This document shows positions 12,437 to 22,748 of a stretch of DNA of 64,000 nucleotides, piece by piece. Numbering within the stretch: position 1 is the stretch's first letter; every line of letters begins with the position of its first letter. The position numbers and the translations under genes are program-made. The notes below the pieces were generated by a model. The model did not search any database, had not been told where the DNA came from, and saw only the letters and a list, made by a program, of their open reading frames with translations. Source of the stretch: Podocnemis expansa (taxonomy: Eukaryota; Chordata; Testudines; Podocnemididae); NCBI GenBank assembly GCA_007922195.1, contig ML682007.1, forward strand, positions 20,016,998 through 20,080,997, written 5' to 3'.

Positions 12437-12553
12437 ACAGTTTTAGAGAGACAAGCTGGGTGAGGTAATGCCTTTTATTGAACCAACTTCTTTTCATGAG
12501 AGAGGAAAGCTTTGAAGCTACATAGAGCTCTTCCTCAGGTCTGGGGAAGATAC
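12437..12553 (-). mobile_element. Second PLE-like terminal family, minus strand
   Basis: On the minus strand it reads CTGAGGA, AGAGCT, loop CTATGT, AGCTT, CAAAGC, then the GAAGTTGGTTCAATAAAAGG block and a CTCACCCAGCTTGTCTCTCT tail. The layout (CTGANGA, stem, GAAA-like, tail) parallels the hammerhead-like terminal repeats of the other PLE family, with CAAA replacing GAAA. The 3' end is truncated. Assignment to PLE is by structural analogy. Confidence 0.6.
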
Positions 12554-12843
12554 TAAAGCCAGGTCCACACTAGGAAATTAGACAGATACAATAATGTTGC
12601 TCATGGGTGTAAAAAAACTCACACTCCTGAATGCCACCGTTAAACCACAGTAACCTCTGGCATAGACAGCGCTATGTTGAACGAAGGGTTTCTCCTGTTG
12701 ACACACCAGCTGCAGCTCACAGAAGTTAAGTATAGGTACCTAACACTGACGGGAGAAGTGCTCCTGTCTGTGGTGTACGTAGCGTCTTCCCTGAAGCACC
12801 ACAACTGTATTGCTTCAGCATTTTAAGTCTACACTGCCCTTAG
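12554..12843. mobile_element. Harbinger-like MITE
   Basis: Left end region AAGCCAGGTCCACACTAGG; reverse complement of the right end TAAGGGCAGTGTAGACTTAA. Short GGxxxxGTCTACAC-style termini match the other MITEs in the window. Non-coding; boundaries approximate by a few bases. Confidence 0.55.
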
Positions 12844-12910
12844 AGCATCTCAGATAAGTACAAGATCAAATAAGTAGTTTAGCTTTAGCATAAATAGTTA
12901 ACATCTATTC

Positions 12911-13240
12911 CAGGCATAGCCAAACTGCAACTTGGGAGCTGCATGCGGCTCTTGAATGAAAAAGTGCAGCTTGCAGAAGAAAGCCAGAGGAAAGCAGCCC
13001 CAGCCTTGGAGTTTTAAATCTCCCCAGCCTGTGACTAGCCGCTGGAATGGCCATATTGGATGCTCAGCCCCGGGAAAAGCTTAAAGCAAAGAGAGCAACA
13101 CCCAGCCTGTTCCTACCCTCCAGAGAGCCCAGATAAGGGGGCCCTGGGGTGGGGGTTGGCCTGGGGGAGCCAGTGTCAGGGTCTCAGGGTTGGGGAGGGG
13201 GTCAGGATGGTCAGCAGAAGTGTTGACATGGTCGGGCTTG
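12911..13240 (+). mobile_element. hAT-type element, 3' truncated
   Basis: Starts CAGGCATAGCCAAACTGCAA and shares GGCTCTTGAATGAAAAAGTG plus downstream GGATGGT.AG.AGAAGTG blocks with the complete copy at 19407-19851. The right terminus (AAGTTTGGCCACCCCTG) is missing. No TSD can be tested. Confidence 0.65.
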
Positions 13241-13261
13241 TCTTTTGAAAGTAGATCTTGG

Positions 13262-13398
13262 ATTTAGCTCTGACAAGTGCTTTTCCCAGACCTGAGGATA
13301 AGCTCTGTCTCTCTCACCAACAAAGTTGGCCAAATGAAAGATACCTCACCCACCATGTTTCTCTAATATCCTGGGACTGATATGGCTACAACTGCATA
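13262..13398 (+). mobile_element. Second PLE-like terminal family, plus strand
   Basis: Contains CCCAGACCTGAGGATAAGCT, CTCTCACCAACAAAGTTGGCC, GATACCTCACCCACCATG and ATCCTGGGACTGATATGGCT. It is the plus-strand counterpart of 12437-12553; the hammerhead-like half is degraded (CTGAGGA kept, GAAA lost). Confidence 0.6.
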
Positions 13399-13550
13399 TT
13401 TATTATTTTGTAACTGTATGAAACTGACTTCAAACACAGGTACATCCTAACAAAATGATTGTAACTGGAGATGGCTGCAAACCAAAACCTTGCACCTGGG
13501 CCCAACCAAACTTCAGAGTAGTTAAGCTCCACCCCAGAAATTAAGATCTT

Positions 13551-13562
13551 GGGGGGGGGGGG
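13551..13562 (+). repeat. G12 homopolymer
   Basis: Twelve consecutive G preceded by TTAAGATCTT. Confidence 0.95.
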
Positions 13563-13956
13563 TGGACAGGTTAAAATTAGTCAAATTTCAAAATGAAACA
13601 TCATTTCAAATGAAAAATGAAGCTTTTATTTTTGAAAAAGTTGAAAGAAAACATTTAGATTTCTTTAAAATTTAAAACCATGGGGTTTTTTTTTTTGCTA
13701 AAACTGCCAAATTCGATACAATTTTGCGAATTTTTGCAAAAAGTTTTGGTTCACTCAAAACTGCATTTTCATGTGAATAAAACCATGTACATAAATCAGT
13801 TCTGTGCTGTCTGTTATTAAGTACTAGCTAGGATTTTAGATTGTTGACCTATAAGCCACCTACTCTTTGTCAGTAACATTGCACTGTGTTTGCTTTATGT
13901 CCATTAAAAGTCTCACTCACATAAAAGCAAAAGCACTGGAGCAAGCATCACATGGG

Positions 13957-14565
13957 CAGTGCTGGATTTAAGCACATGCCAAGGAAGCCATGACTTAGGG
14001 CAGAGGTCTGCAACCTGTGCCCCAGACCCATGGGTGGCTCTTTGACTGCTCCCTTGTGGTCTTGGGACTCCTCCTGCCACCAAGGGACCCTAAAGATGGT
14101 CCACTCCTGGTTCAGGACTCCCCCCCTGCCGCCTCTGCTGCTGCTGGGGGACCCTGCAACAGGAGCCCTGGCCCAGCTCCCTCCACAAACATCCCCCTGG
14201 AGGCTTTACCCATCGTGGGTCTCAAAACACTTGCTTATGGAACTTTTTAAAAATGGCCTTTATCTTTTGGATTGCCAACCCCTGGTTTAGGGCCCTCTAA
14301 ATATGTTGGCGATAACTAAGAAAATTTATCATAATTGAAATTGATAATACAAATAAGGCTTTTTGCAAAATATATGTTTTATTTAGTTGTTTTTTGTTGC
14401 ATCTTTGGCTATGTATATATGCAAATATAATGGTTTATCATTTATTTTTTCATTACCCTTTCTGTTATAATGAAATACACTTTTTTCTCTTTATTTTTAA
14501 CTGTATGGGGCCTCTAAATCTTCTTGACACAGCTTAGGGCCTCAGCATGTTTTAATCTGGCCCTG
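13957..14565 (+). mobile_element. hAT-type element with another hAT inserted
   Basis: Starts CAGTGCTGGATTTAAGCACA and ends TTTTAATCTGGCCCTG, giving CAG-type inverted ends. Flanks CACATGGG (13949-13956) and CACGTGGG (14566-14573) match at 7 of 8. The same sequence, without the insert, recurs at 23744-24033. Removing the nested element (14001-14284) and one TSD restores collinearity, with CTTAGGG joined to CCTCTAAATATGTTG. Non-coding and AT-rich. Confidence 0.85.
14001..14284. mobile_element. hAT-type element nested in an older hAT
   Basis: Starts CAGAGGTCTGCAACCTG; ends GATTGCCAACCCCTG. Flanks ACTTAGGG (13993-14000) and GTTTAGGG (14285-14292) match at 6 of 8. It interrupts the older element exactly where the 23744 copy reads through, so it is the younger insertion. 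The two overlapping short frames here are element sequence, not genes. Confidence 0.85.
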
Positions 14566-14734
14566 CACGTGGGAACAACATGGGAACAATACTGCCATGC
14601 ACAAAGGCAACACTTGAATTTGGTTTCTGTTTTTGTTTAAGTCACACCTTCCATGGGTTTATTCCCATGACAGCTGGCAATGAACCTCAGTCTACCTATT
14701 CAGTGATATCAAAAATTGACTCCCTCAGCTCCTA

Positions 14735-15190
14735 GGCTATGTCTACATTGGTGAGCCCTCTGGAAGTTGGCTTAACAAGGGTGACTTAAAGGTATGTCTT
14801 AACAAGGTCAGCGTAAAGGTATGTTGACTTTTCAGGTCATGTCTGTACTGGACAGTGCAGAGATACCTGGGGCCGCCACACCCCCTGCCTTGCCCCCACT
14901 CCCGATCGGCCTCCCAGAGCCCAGTCCGGCTCCAGGGGCTGCCAGCAAGCGTCTGGGAGCCAAATCCGGCTCCCAGCCCCTGCCGCATGCGGTGGAACCA
15001 GGAGCCAGCTCCTGCTACCAGCGGCAAGGGGCTGGGAGCCTGAGTTGGCTCCCAGCCCCTTGCAACAAGTGGCGGGGGCTGAGAGCCCCATCGGCCTGGT
15101 GGCAGGAGCTTGGAGCTGGGTCAGTGGTATACTGTATTACTGGTATCCCCCGCATATTAATGGCTTGGAACAAATTTGTCAGGTCAAGTT
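14735..15190. mobile_element. Probable composite MITE with GC-rich core
   Basis: Opens with GGCTATGTCTACATTGG, the MITE terminus. It is followed by near-repeated AAGGTATGT units (14790-14822) and a GC-rich block at 14868-15120 built of repeated 'GGGAGCC...GGCTCCCAGCCCC' units. The right terminus was not found and the boundary at 15190 is a guess. Frames of 84-134 residues here come from GC-rich repeat sequence. Confidence 0.45.
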
Positions 15191-16400
15191 TTGTCTCTCA
15201 AATAGTCCTTATTAGCATATTATAGTCTCTCCTCACTTCTTTTACTTCTTACTTTGTAACTCCAACAATTCCGTTACTCCAAGGAATTTGTGAGGCCCAG
15301 ACTGAGAAATGTCTTAGCTAGTGCCTTTGTTAACTCGTACGCCTTCCATCTGGACCAGTCTACCCCTGTTTACAGATGCCAGTGCACGTTTATCTTCACC
15401 AAACTTTTCTGGACATCAATCTCTGCATTTCCTTTTGTGATCACCCATATCATTTAAGATTATGCATGCATATTTATTTATTGCAGGAGAACTGAACAGG
15501 ATCAGGGCACTTTAATCCTAGGCAGTTTTCTGTACCGTATAAGCCATAATGATAATAATAGCTAATGATGAATGAGTCCAGGCATTTCTGGCTAATATGA
15601 GCTCATAACAGACTTGGACTCCTATTTTGCCTCTGTGTTTATTCTGAGAACGAATTAACCCTTTTATTTACTGGAAGAAACTATTGTGCAGAACATCCTG
15701 TCAAACAGCGGACACAGTACAGTATGTTACTATAATTAAATTAACAGATAATTGAGATCAAGAGATTGCCTACAGCACTTAATTATGATTAATTAGGCAA
15801 AATGGATTAATTAGGCAAAGTGACTTACAACTACAGAAGGCAGAACTAAGCAGTGTTTTATTGGCCATAGGAAGCAGCTGTGACACATTGCATTCATGAA
15901 TTACATATTGGGAAGATGCTGTTCAGTAACACTAAAAAAGCAGCCTTACAAAGGAGGTTTATTTAACAGATTGTATTTTCCCCCTGGAATACAGCCACAT
16001 TCTTGGCGAAGTACAGCTATGATCGGTACAGATGGCACCGCCCGCAGTAGATGTTACTGTGTCTTTAATTTAGTTGTTGTCCTTTGAGTTATCATTTTGT
16101 TGTAACTGATCAGGGGGGTTGGCAGGAAATTTGTCCTGCCTATATTTGCCGGAGTTGGTACTTGTATTGTCCCAGTTAAATCTCTGTGATTTGATAAGCA
16201 AGTATTACAACACTTTCCTTGAGCCGATGGGCGTTAAGAGCCTTGCTAGGGGTAAGTTGAAAGGAGAGATGAAGAGTTACCAAAATACAAAGTTTTTCTT
16301 TCCAAGCCATGCTTGAGACCAGCGCATAGATCAGTTGGGTCCAGGATTTGTCTATCTTTTACTTTAAAAGCAACACATTCATCTGCACACTAGAATGATT
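15191..16400. other. Unique AT-rich stretch, TAATTA cluster
   Basis: No gene was recognised. Between about 15735 and 15825 several TAATTA/TTAATTA homeodomain-type core motifs occur, including two ATTAATTAGGCAAA repeats. This may be a regulatory element but could be AT-rich chance. Confidence 0.35.
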
Positions 16401-16414
16401 ACTCAACATGAGGG

Positions 16415-16509
16415 AAAAAAAAATCAAGGAGTCTTGTGACACTTAAAGACTAACAGATTTATTTATCGCATGAGCTTTCGTGGGCGAAAAATCTCACTGC
16501 CCCTTTGGA
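16415..16509 (-). mobile_element. PLE terminal repeat, deleted, TSD-flanked
   Basis: Minus-strand copy of the PLE terminal repeat: plus strand shows CAAGGAGTCTTGTGACACTT, then AAAGACTAACAGATTTATTT, then GCATGAGCTTTCGTGGGCG. Only half the hammerhead-like region remains before a jump to CTGCCCCTTTGGAA. Flanks ACTCAACATGAGGG (16401-16414) and ACTCGACATGAGGG (16510-16523) match at 13 of 14, a clear TSD. Confidence 0.85.
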
Positions 16510-16780
16510 ACTCGACATGAGGGGTCACTGGTGCTGATACAGGACTAGAAATACCTAGCAAATCATGGAATATTAAAAAATACTAGATAATTATAATAAT
16601 TGTAAGTGTTTTCTATTACAGGAGTAGAGTTCAAATTTGTATCTTTCCCGCCCCCTTCAAAAACAACAACAATTTAAAACAGCGTTCCAAGACAAACCTC
16701 ACATGCAGAATTGGAGCTAATTTTTACAAAAACAAAAAGATAAAAATGTAGGCGAAGTAAATTCTTATTTAATCCAAGAT

Positions 16781-17010
16781 CCAAAGACATAGCCGTGTTA
16801 GTCTAGTTCAGCAAAGCGAACAAGGAGTGCTGTGGCACTTTTAAAGACTAACAGATTTATTTATCGCATGAGCTTTCGTGGGAGTAAATCCCACTTCATA
16901 ATTTCCCTTATCTTCAAAGAGTCAGACAAAGTGGGATTTTCTCCCACGAAAGCACATGTGATAAATAAATCTGTTAGTCTTTACAAGTGCCACAGGACTC
17001 CTTGTTTGTT
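16781..17010. mobile_element. Head-to-head inverted PLE terminal pair
   Basis: A minus-strand arm (about 16781-16895) faces a plus-strand arm (about 16910-17010). Each has the AACAAGGAG/CTCCTTGTT end, the ACTAACAGATTTATTTAT block and the stem CGTGGGAG/CTCCCACG. Flanks TTATTTAATCCAAGAT (16765-16780) and TTATTTAAGCCAGGAT (17011-17026) match at 14 of 16, so the inverted pair entered as one unit. GAAA is kept in both arms, but CTGATGA is degraded in both. Confidence 0.88.
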
Positions 17011-17169
17011 TTATTTAAGCCAGGATTCACAAGTAGCCAGTGGATTCCGATTGCGTCCATGTCCTGAGGGAACTCTTCACTTCACAGGAGCTGCTTGGCA
17101 CTTAGAAGAATCAGATGCTTAGCACTTACACTATACGTTTTGTCAGTAGATTGCAAAGTGCTTTATAAA

Positions 17170-17250
17170 GGAAGTCCAATGTCATTATCTCCATTTTATA
17201 GATGTGGAAACTGAGGCGCAGTCTCTAATCTTCAACATTCCTATTCAGCA
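17170..17250 (+). repeat. MIR/CORE-SINE-like remnant
   Basis: TCTCCATTTTATAGATGTGG followed by AAACTGAGGC matches the known MIR core pattern (cattttacagatgaggaaactgaggc). It is short and old. Confidence 0.65.
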
Positions 17251-17708
17251 TCCATTAGAGCTAGTGGTAAAATTGCTTTTGCTCTTAGTGGTTCTTTTTC
17301 TTTTCCATATGCTTTCAAATGTGCAAACGTGTGTGAAATCTAAAGTGCACAGACAGTCATCTTCACATAAACATAGCTATTAAGAATAGGTGCTATGTTT
17401 ATTGTCAGCTGGTCTTAAAATACCAGGGTGCCAGGTTGTTAAATGATGTGAGGTGTATATAGTAAGATTCTGGTGATCATAAAACACTTTAAATATTCAG
17501 TTCCAGGGATCATTTTGTTATAAGTGGCTGCTAACAATAGTCCGGTTGGAGGATAATGTCCTCAGATGGCTTTGCAGTGTTTGTATAATGATTGCTCCTA
17601 GTAGGTGCTGAGTAACCTCAATTCCTATTAAATGAATGGGAATTATGAGTGATGAGCACGTCCTAGAAAGCTCCCAGCACTTTGCCAGATCAGGCTTATC
17701 ACAGCAAA

Positions 17709-18050
17709 GGCCCAGATGTAGCAAAGCACATAAATGTGCTTACCTTAAGGGTAGTCCCAATGAAGCCAGTGGAACCATTCACATATTTGAAACAAACAAG
17801 GAGTGCTGTGGCACTTAAAGACTAACAACTTTATTTATCACATGAGCTTTCCTGGGAGAAAATCCCACTTCATCTGATGCTTCTAATTTTCTCCCACAAA
17901 AGCTCATGCAATAAATAAATATTTTAGTCCTTAAGTGCCACAAGAATCCTTGTTTGTTTTGTTGAACTACACTAACACAGCTTCCCCTTTGGAACTTGGT
18001 GCATATTTAAAGTTAAGCATATGGTCAAATGCTTTGCTGAATCAGGGCCT
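17709..18050. mobile_element. Palindromic MITE split by a PLE insertion
   Basis: Left arm GGCCCAGATGTAGCAAAGCA and right end GCTTTGCTGAATCAGGGCCT are inverted copies. Inner parts (AATGTGCTTACCTTAAG and TTAAAGTTAAGCATATGG) also pair. The PLE pair at 17789-18001 lies between the arms, next to duplicated CATATTT. Confidence 0.7.
17789..18001. mobile_element. Head-to-head inverted PLE terminal pair
   Basis: Minus arm about 17789-17878, plus arm about 17880-17997. Flanking CATATTT at 17782-17788 and 18002-18008 is a perfect 7-bp TSD within the split palindrome. The minus-arm core has CAGATGA for CTGATGA with GAAA intact. The plus arm has lost the first half of its stem. Confidence 0.85.
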
Positions 18051-18515
18051 GAAACATCTCTGGTATATGCTGACAGTAAACCATGCTTCTCCTTGGTGCA
18101 GCAGAAATAATTATGCCATCAATTTATTGGCTTGATTTAATATTTTTTTCTGAGCTTCTGTTTTTGCAAGTATAATATATATGTAAAAGTACATCGAAGA
18201 ATAATCTCCGTATTTCCTCTGTCAGCCATTACAGTGTTGCCTTAAAAATGATGGATTCCTGATGAAAAGCTGACCATCCTTCTAATGGTTGGGCTGACTT
18301 CTCTCAGTATTGTATTGCTTCACACCTGCTTGGCATGCTCGAGGCTGACAGTTCCTGATTCCTTACTGGCACTCTAATACTTACATTTTTGAAACTAAGC
18401 CCACACTTTTGCAAATATTGCTCATTGCTCAAAGCCCTTGCATGGGAATTTAAAACACTGGAACATACTAAAACTGGCGTGGCTTGGAAATAATTAAGCA
18501 TCTGTGCCTGTATTA

Positions 18516-18640
18516 CAGAGGCGGGTAAACTTTTTGGCCCAAGGGATACATCTGCTGTATGGCAGGCCACAGAGGATGGGGTGGAGGAAGAGGCTGCAGG
18601 TCTGGGAGTGGGAATTGCCACTAGCCTTGGCCAAGGCACT
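18516..18640 (+). mobile_element. hAT-type element 5' fragment
   Basis: CAGAGGCGGGTAAACTTTTT then GGCCC resembles a hAT left terminus. No matching right end was found. Confidence 0.45.
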
Positions 18641-18749
18641 GATGGGGCCGTGAGGTGGGAGAGTTTACACCAGCTGGGATAGCTCCACTGAATTCAAGGG
18701 AGCCAATTTACATCATCTGAAGGTCTGAGTCTTCATGTTTTGGTGGTTC

Positions 18750-18960
18750 AGAGAACCTCAGAAATTAGAGTTGGAAACACCATTTAGGTCTTCCAGTGTA
18801 GCTCAATACCAAATGTTTCCTGTTATCCTTTTTTAGCGTCCAAAATGAAGAAGCTTCCATTATTTCCCTGGGGAATTTTCTCCACACGCTTTATTCAGGT
18901 TATATTTTCCTGTTCTTACTTTAATTCCATTACTCATCATTCTACTTTTATGTTCTCACC
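18750..18960 (-). mobile_element. Old CR1 3' fragment
   Basis: AGAATTAG-like opening (AGAAATTAGAGTTGGAAACA), then GTCTTCCAGTGTAGCTC and GAAGCTTCCATTATTTCCCT. This is a strongly diverged version of the CR1 3' part seen at 55974 onward (GGAAGGGACCTCATGAGGTC...). Confidence 0.5.
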
Positions 18961-19406
18961 TAAATAATTCCTCTTCCTTCTTGATGGTTTCATCCCCCCT
19001 CACCACATTTCTTGTCCCCATCATCTTCCCTTAGCATAAATAAGTGTTTGTTGCAGAATGTCAAGGCTGTCTGCGTGATGTTAGGCTTTAAAATCAAAAA
19101 ATGCTGTGGACATTCAAGAATGTTTCATTTCATTGTCTGGATATATTTGGTCACATCTCATGAATATCCTTCAGATAAATACTATCGTAAAATAAAAAAG
19201 TTCCGACATAAGCTAAATTCTGCTAATGAACTCAGATGTAAATATTTAGAGTTGGATGTTCATAAATAGTAACTAATAATACAATGCGCACAAAGGCTTG
19301 TTGAGTGACAATGAATGGTGATTCAAGGAAATGAGTTTACACCTTGCCTCTCTACTCCAAATAAACCACATGCAGTTTGGCAGAAAGAGGGATCTTTGCT
19401 CTAGAA

Positions 19407-19851
19407 CAGGCGTGGCCAAACTGCAGCTCAGGAGCCACACGTGGCTCTTGAATGAAAAAGTGTGGCTCCCGGATGAATGTCAGCAAATCAGTTTAGGAAA
19501 GCAGTCCCAGCCTAGGAGTTTAGTAAAGGATCGGGATGGTGAGGAGAAGTGCAGGATGGTCGGGATTTTAAAAAACTCTCCATTAGCCTGCAGTCTTCTA
19601 CATCGAGCAGCAGCTAAGTGTTTACTGTATAAGCCTAGTTTTCACGGTAACCTTAAGTAATTATTAGACTCTGACATTAGTAGGATCAATATTTGTCCTC
19701 TTTTTATGATAAAATTAAAGTGTGCAATGAGTTTTAAACTTGGTAATTTTGGTGTAGGTAAAAGTATATGGCTATGTGCCAGAGTGTGGCTCTCGAATGT
19801 TTAATGATCAACTTGGGTGGCTCTTGAGTTCCATAAGTTTGGCCACCCCTG
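19407..19851 (+). mobile_element. Complete hAT-type element, perfect 8-bp TSD
   Basis: 445 bp. Starts CAGGCGTGGCCAAACTGCAG; the reverse complement of the end is CAGGGGTGGCCAAACTTATG. Both flanks are CTCTAGAA (19399-19406 and 19852-19859), a perfect 8-bp TSD. No transposase is encoded; the 109-residue frame starting upstream runs from flank into element and has no family match. A truncated relative is at 12911-13240. Confidence 0.92.
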
Positions 19852-19949
19852 CTCTAGAATGAATCACTTCTTATTTAGAAAGAATGAATGTCTCTTCAGT
19901 TTTCCCACATCCTAATCATCACCATCATTTATTATTTCTTTGAATTGCC

Positions 19950-20040
19950 TAGAAGCCCAGGATATGGATCACAACCCCATTGTGCTAGGCACTGTGTAGA
20001 CACAGAACAATGCCAAGAACCAATGTGTAAGCAGAGGACT
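19950..20040 (-). repeat. L2/MIR-type 3' end remnant
   Basis: CCCATTGTGCTAGGCACTGT followed by GTAGACACAGAACAATGCC is the reverse complement of the widely known L2-type tail (gcctagcacaatgggg). Confidence 0.55.
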
Positions 20041-20668
20041 TAAGATGAGTATTTACAAGATAATAATGGCTAAGTGTTTAAAAAGAATAGCAAAAATCTT
20101 ATTCTGTGCATTACAGTAGTTCCTAGGTAACTCACTGAGCATCCCATTGTATTGGATGGTGTACAGATAAAAAAAGACCTGGGGTTATTTTTGGTTTTTT
20201 CAAACAAAATCATACCTGTGTACAATCCTTTGAACAGTTATTTCTAAAATAAGGGGCAAAGTTCAGTGTATATTGATCTGAGGTAGTACAGGGAACATTA
20301 AGCAAACAATGAGACCTGTCTCTTAAAATAACAGACAGCCGATTGCCCCAGAAGGACTCAGCCTTGGAACACTTAACTGAGAGACCACTGAGCTAAATCG
20401 CAATGTTTTATTTTACTGCCATTGATCAGTGTTTTTTGCTGTCTCAGATTGGAGTCAGAAGTAAACCTGAGCAAGTTTTTATCAGTGATGAAAAACTCAT
20501 TAAGCCGTCGGACTAAGACAAAGAATGAAGGCATGCCTATTCTGCAGCAGCCCCGACACATCACTGCAGTGCTGTCGTATGGAGTGACACTTTGTAAATC
20601 AATGAAAGGCATGTTCTCTCATTGCTTAGTTAATCCACCTAAAAGGCAGTAGGTCAGCAGAATGATTT

Positions 20669-20784
20669 TTCCATCTACACTGGGGTTAGACTGACTTAAT
20701 TACATTGCCCAAGGAATGAAATTTTTCAGCCCTGAGTGATGTAGCTAGGTTGATCTAAGTTTTAGGTGTAGACCAAGCCATAGA
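20669..20784. mobile_element. Harbinger-like MITE remnant
   Basis: Right side GGTGTAGACCAAGCCATAG and left side ATCTACACTGGGGTTAGAC look like TIR-bearing arms of a GGCTTGGTCTACACC-type MITE. It is short and internally deleted. Confidence 0.5.
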
Positions 20785-21261
20785 GGAAGGATTGTCTTCT
20801 CTCTGAGGCAAAAAATATCGAAACCCTAGGAAAATCAAAGAACAGGATATTATTCTCTAAAGTAATTTATCTTATTTGATTTCTTGTTAACTTGAAATTA
20901 TCAGATAACACATAAACTGCCATGGATTGGAGGCTGCTGTTTTTGTCTTGCTTAGATGAATCCTTTTACATGTAGAAAGGCTTCATCTATAAAGGACATC
21001 ATGAAATTTCAAAATGTGTTTTGATGTAATTTCCCTCATGTGCACACACACATTCAAATATTATTTTAAAGGTCAGATTTATAGCAAAGCATGCTGAGTC
21101 TTGGGATAGTCCAATAAAGCTTATCCTGAGAGTCAGAAAACATAAACTCCGTTTGGTTTAGTGAAGTACTTCAATTAACATAGAGCACAGGAGAGTCCCA
21201 AGCAGTCATCAGTGACAGAGTGATTCGTTACGTGGCGGGAACAGAAGAATCACCATTATAG

Positions 21262-21500
21262 AAGTATAAGAATAGCCATACTGGGTTAGACCGATGGTCC
21301 AGCTAACCCAGTGTCCGGTCTTCTGACCGTGGACCATGCCAGTTGCTTCAGAGGAATGAGTAGAACAGATGATCATCAAGTGATCCATGCTGTTGGAAAC
21401 ATGGCATAGGGAAAATTATTTTGACTGTAGGGATCAAACTATGATGACTAGGATCCTTTCAGTACTCCTTCCTAATTCCTTTTTACCTTAAAAGGCAAAG
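21262..21500 (+). repeat. Dispersed SINE-like or CR1-tail repeat
   Basis: AATAGCCATACTGGGTTAGA, CCGATGGTCCAGCTAACCCAG, ACCGTGGACCATGCCAG and ATGATCATCAAGTGATCCATG form a pattern I recognise as a common sauropsid interspersed repeat. A diverged relative of its first part may lie at 29085-29130. Exact class is not assigned. Confidence 0.5.
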
Positions 21501-22748
21501 TATACAACCAGGAAATTCTAGGTCCAGAAATGTAATCCTTAACAAGTTTTACGAAGCCTAATGTGACTTCTCTGGGAATGTTTTCATGTTTAGGTTTTAT
21601 TGCAGTGGTAACATTTTGTTTTGAATGTGAGTGCCCTGCAAAGCTGGAAGTCTGAAGTCTCAGTTAGTGACTTTGACTACGACGGAGAGACAGATCTCAG
21701 CAGACAGAAATTGGTATAGGCCCATTGACTTCAGTGGACCTATGCTGATGTATGCCTATGGAGGGCCAGTCCTAAAAATTGAAAAATAATCAATCTAGTT
21801 TTACGTCTCAGGCTCAAAGAAATGCAAATAAAAAGAAAGAAAAACAGCATAAGTGTATAAAAAGTCAATTAGACTTTTTTTTAAAATAGTTGTCTGACTT
21901 TAATAAAGATAAATTGGTACTAGCAGCATGATTGATAGGGAATTTCTTTTTATATCATTTTTATCCTAACAGTGCTTTTCAAAATGGACGTTCCATGCAT
22001 GTATCAAAGGGAGAATTTACTCCTTAGAGCTTACATGAAACCACATCACTTCTTCAGTTCTAATTTTAAACAGATGTTGTTATTCAAGGATTTATATCTT
22101 GTCCTTAAATTCAGGCTACCTTTTTCTTCACAGGAGAAACATTCATACTTCCAGCTCACAATGATTATTGATTTATTACAAACTAGAGCTGATCAAATAC
22201 AATTTGCTAACTGTAAATTTGCTGGATTTTGGCTTATTTGTTACACCTTAAAAGTATTTGCAGAATATTATTAATGAAGAATCTATTTGGTATTTTAAAA
22301 TATCCCATGAATATTACAAGTATATGAATGACAAGTCTCTGGGTTATTCGAGAAGTATTTGACCTTAATATTCAGTATATAGACTTCAAAACCTCAGTTG
22401 TATTGGTTGTTCTCTATCATATAGACTTTACACATGTAACTGTGACATGATACTTTAACAGAGCTGAAAATACATATTTGACTGAATCATTCAGGCCAGT
22501 TCCAAGGCTTCATGAATGCCAAAGGCTGAATATGATTGAATCTGTCAAAGATTAAATATTTATTACATATTAGTGAATTTTTTTCCTCTAGCATTTGATC
22601 AGCTTTGTTGCAGTTTTCTGCTCCTCTGCCTCTGTGTGTGCAGTGTTGCTACGGAGCCATAGAATTCAGTTTAGAAGAAGAAATAGCGTCCCTGATTGCC
22701 TGAGGCAGAGTGATGACGTGACATCTATTAGAAACGCATTTCTCTACT

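Noticed and set aside
16781..18001. Possible CRISPR-like or tandem array of regular repeats
   Set aside because: The repeats are inverted PLE ends with separate TSDs and irregular spacing in a vertebrate genome; not an array.
20422..20652. Possible small conserved exon
   Set aside because: 76-residue frame without a recognisable family and without clear flanking splice sites.
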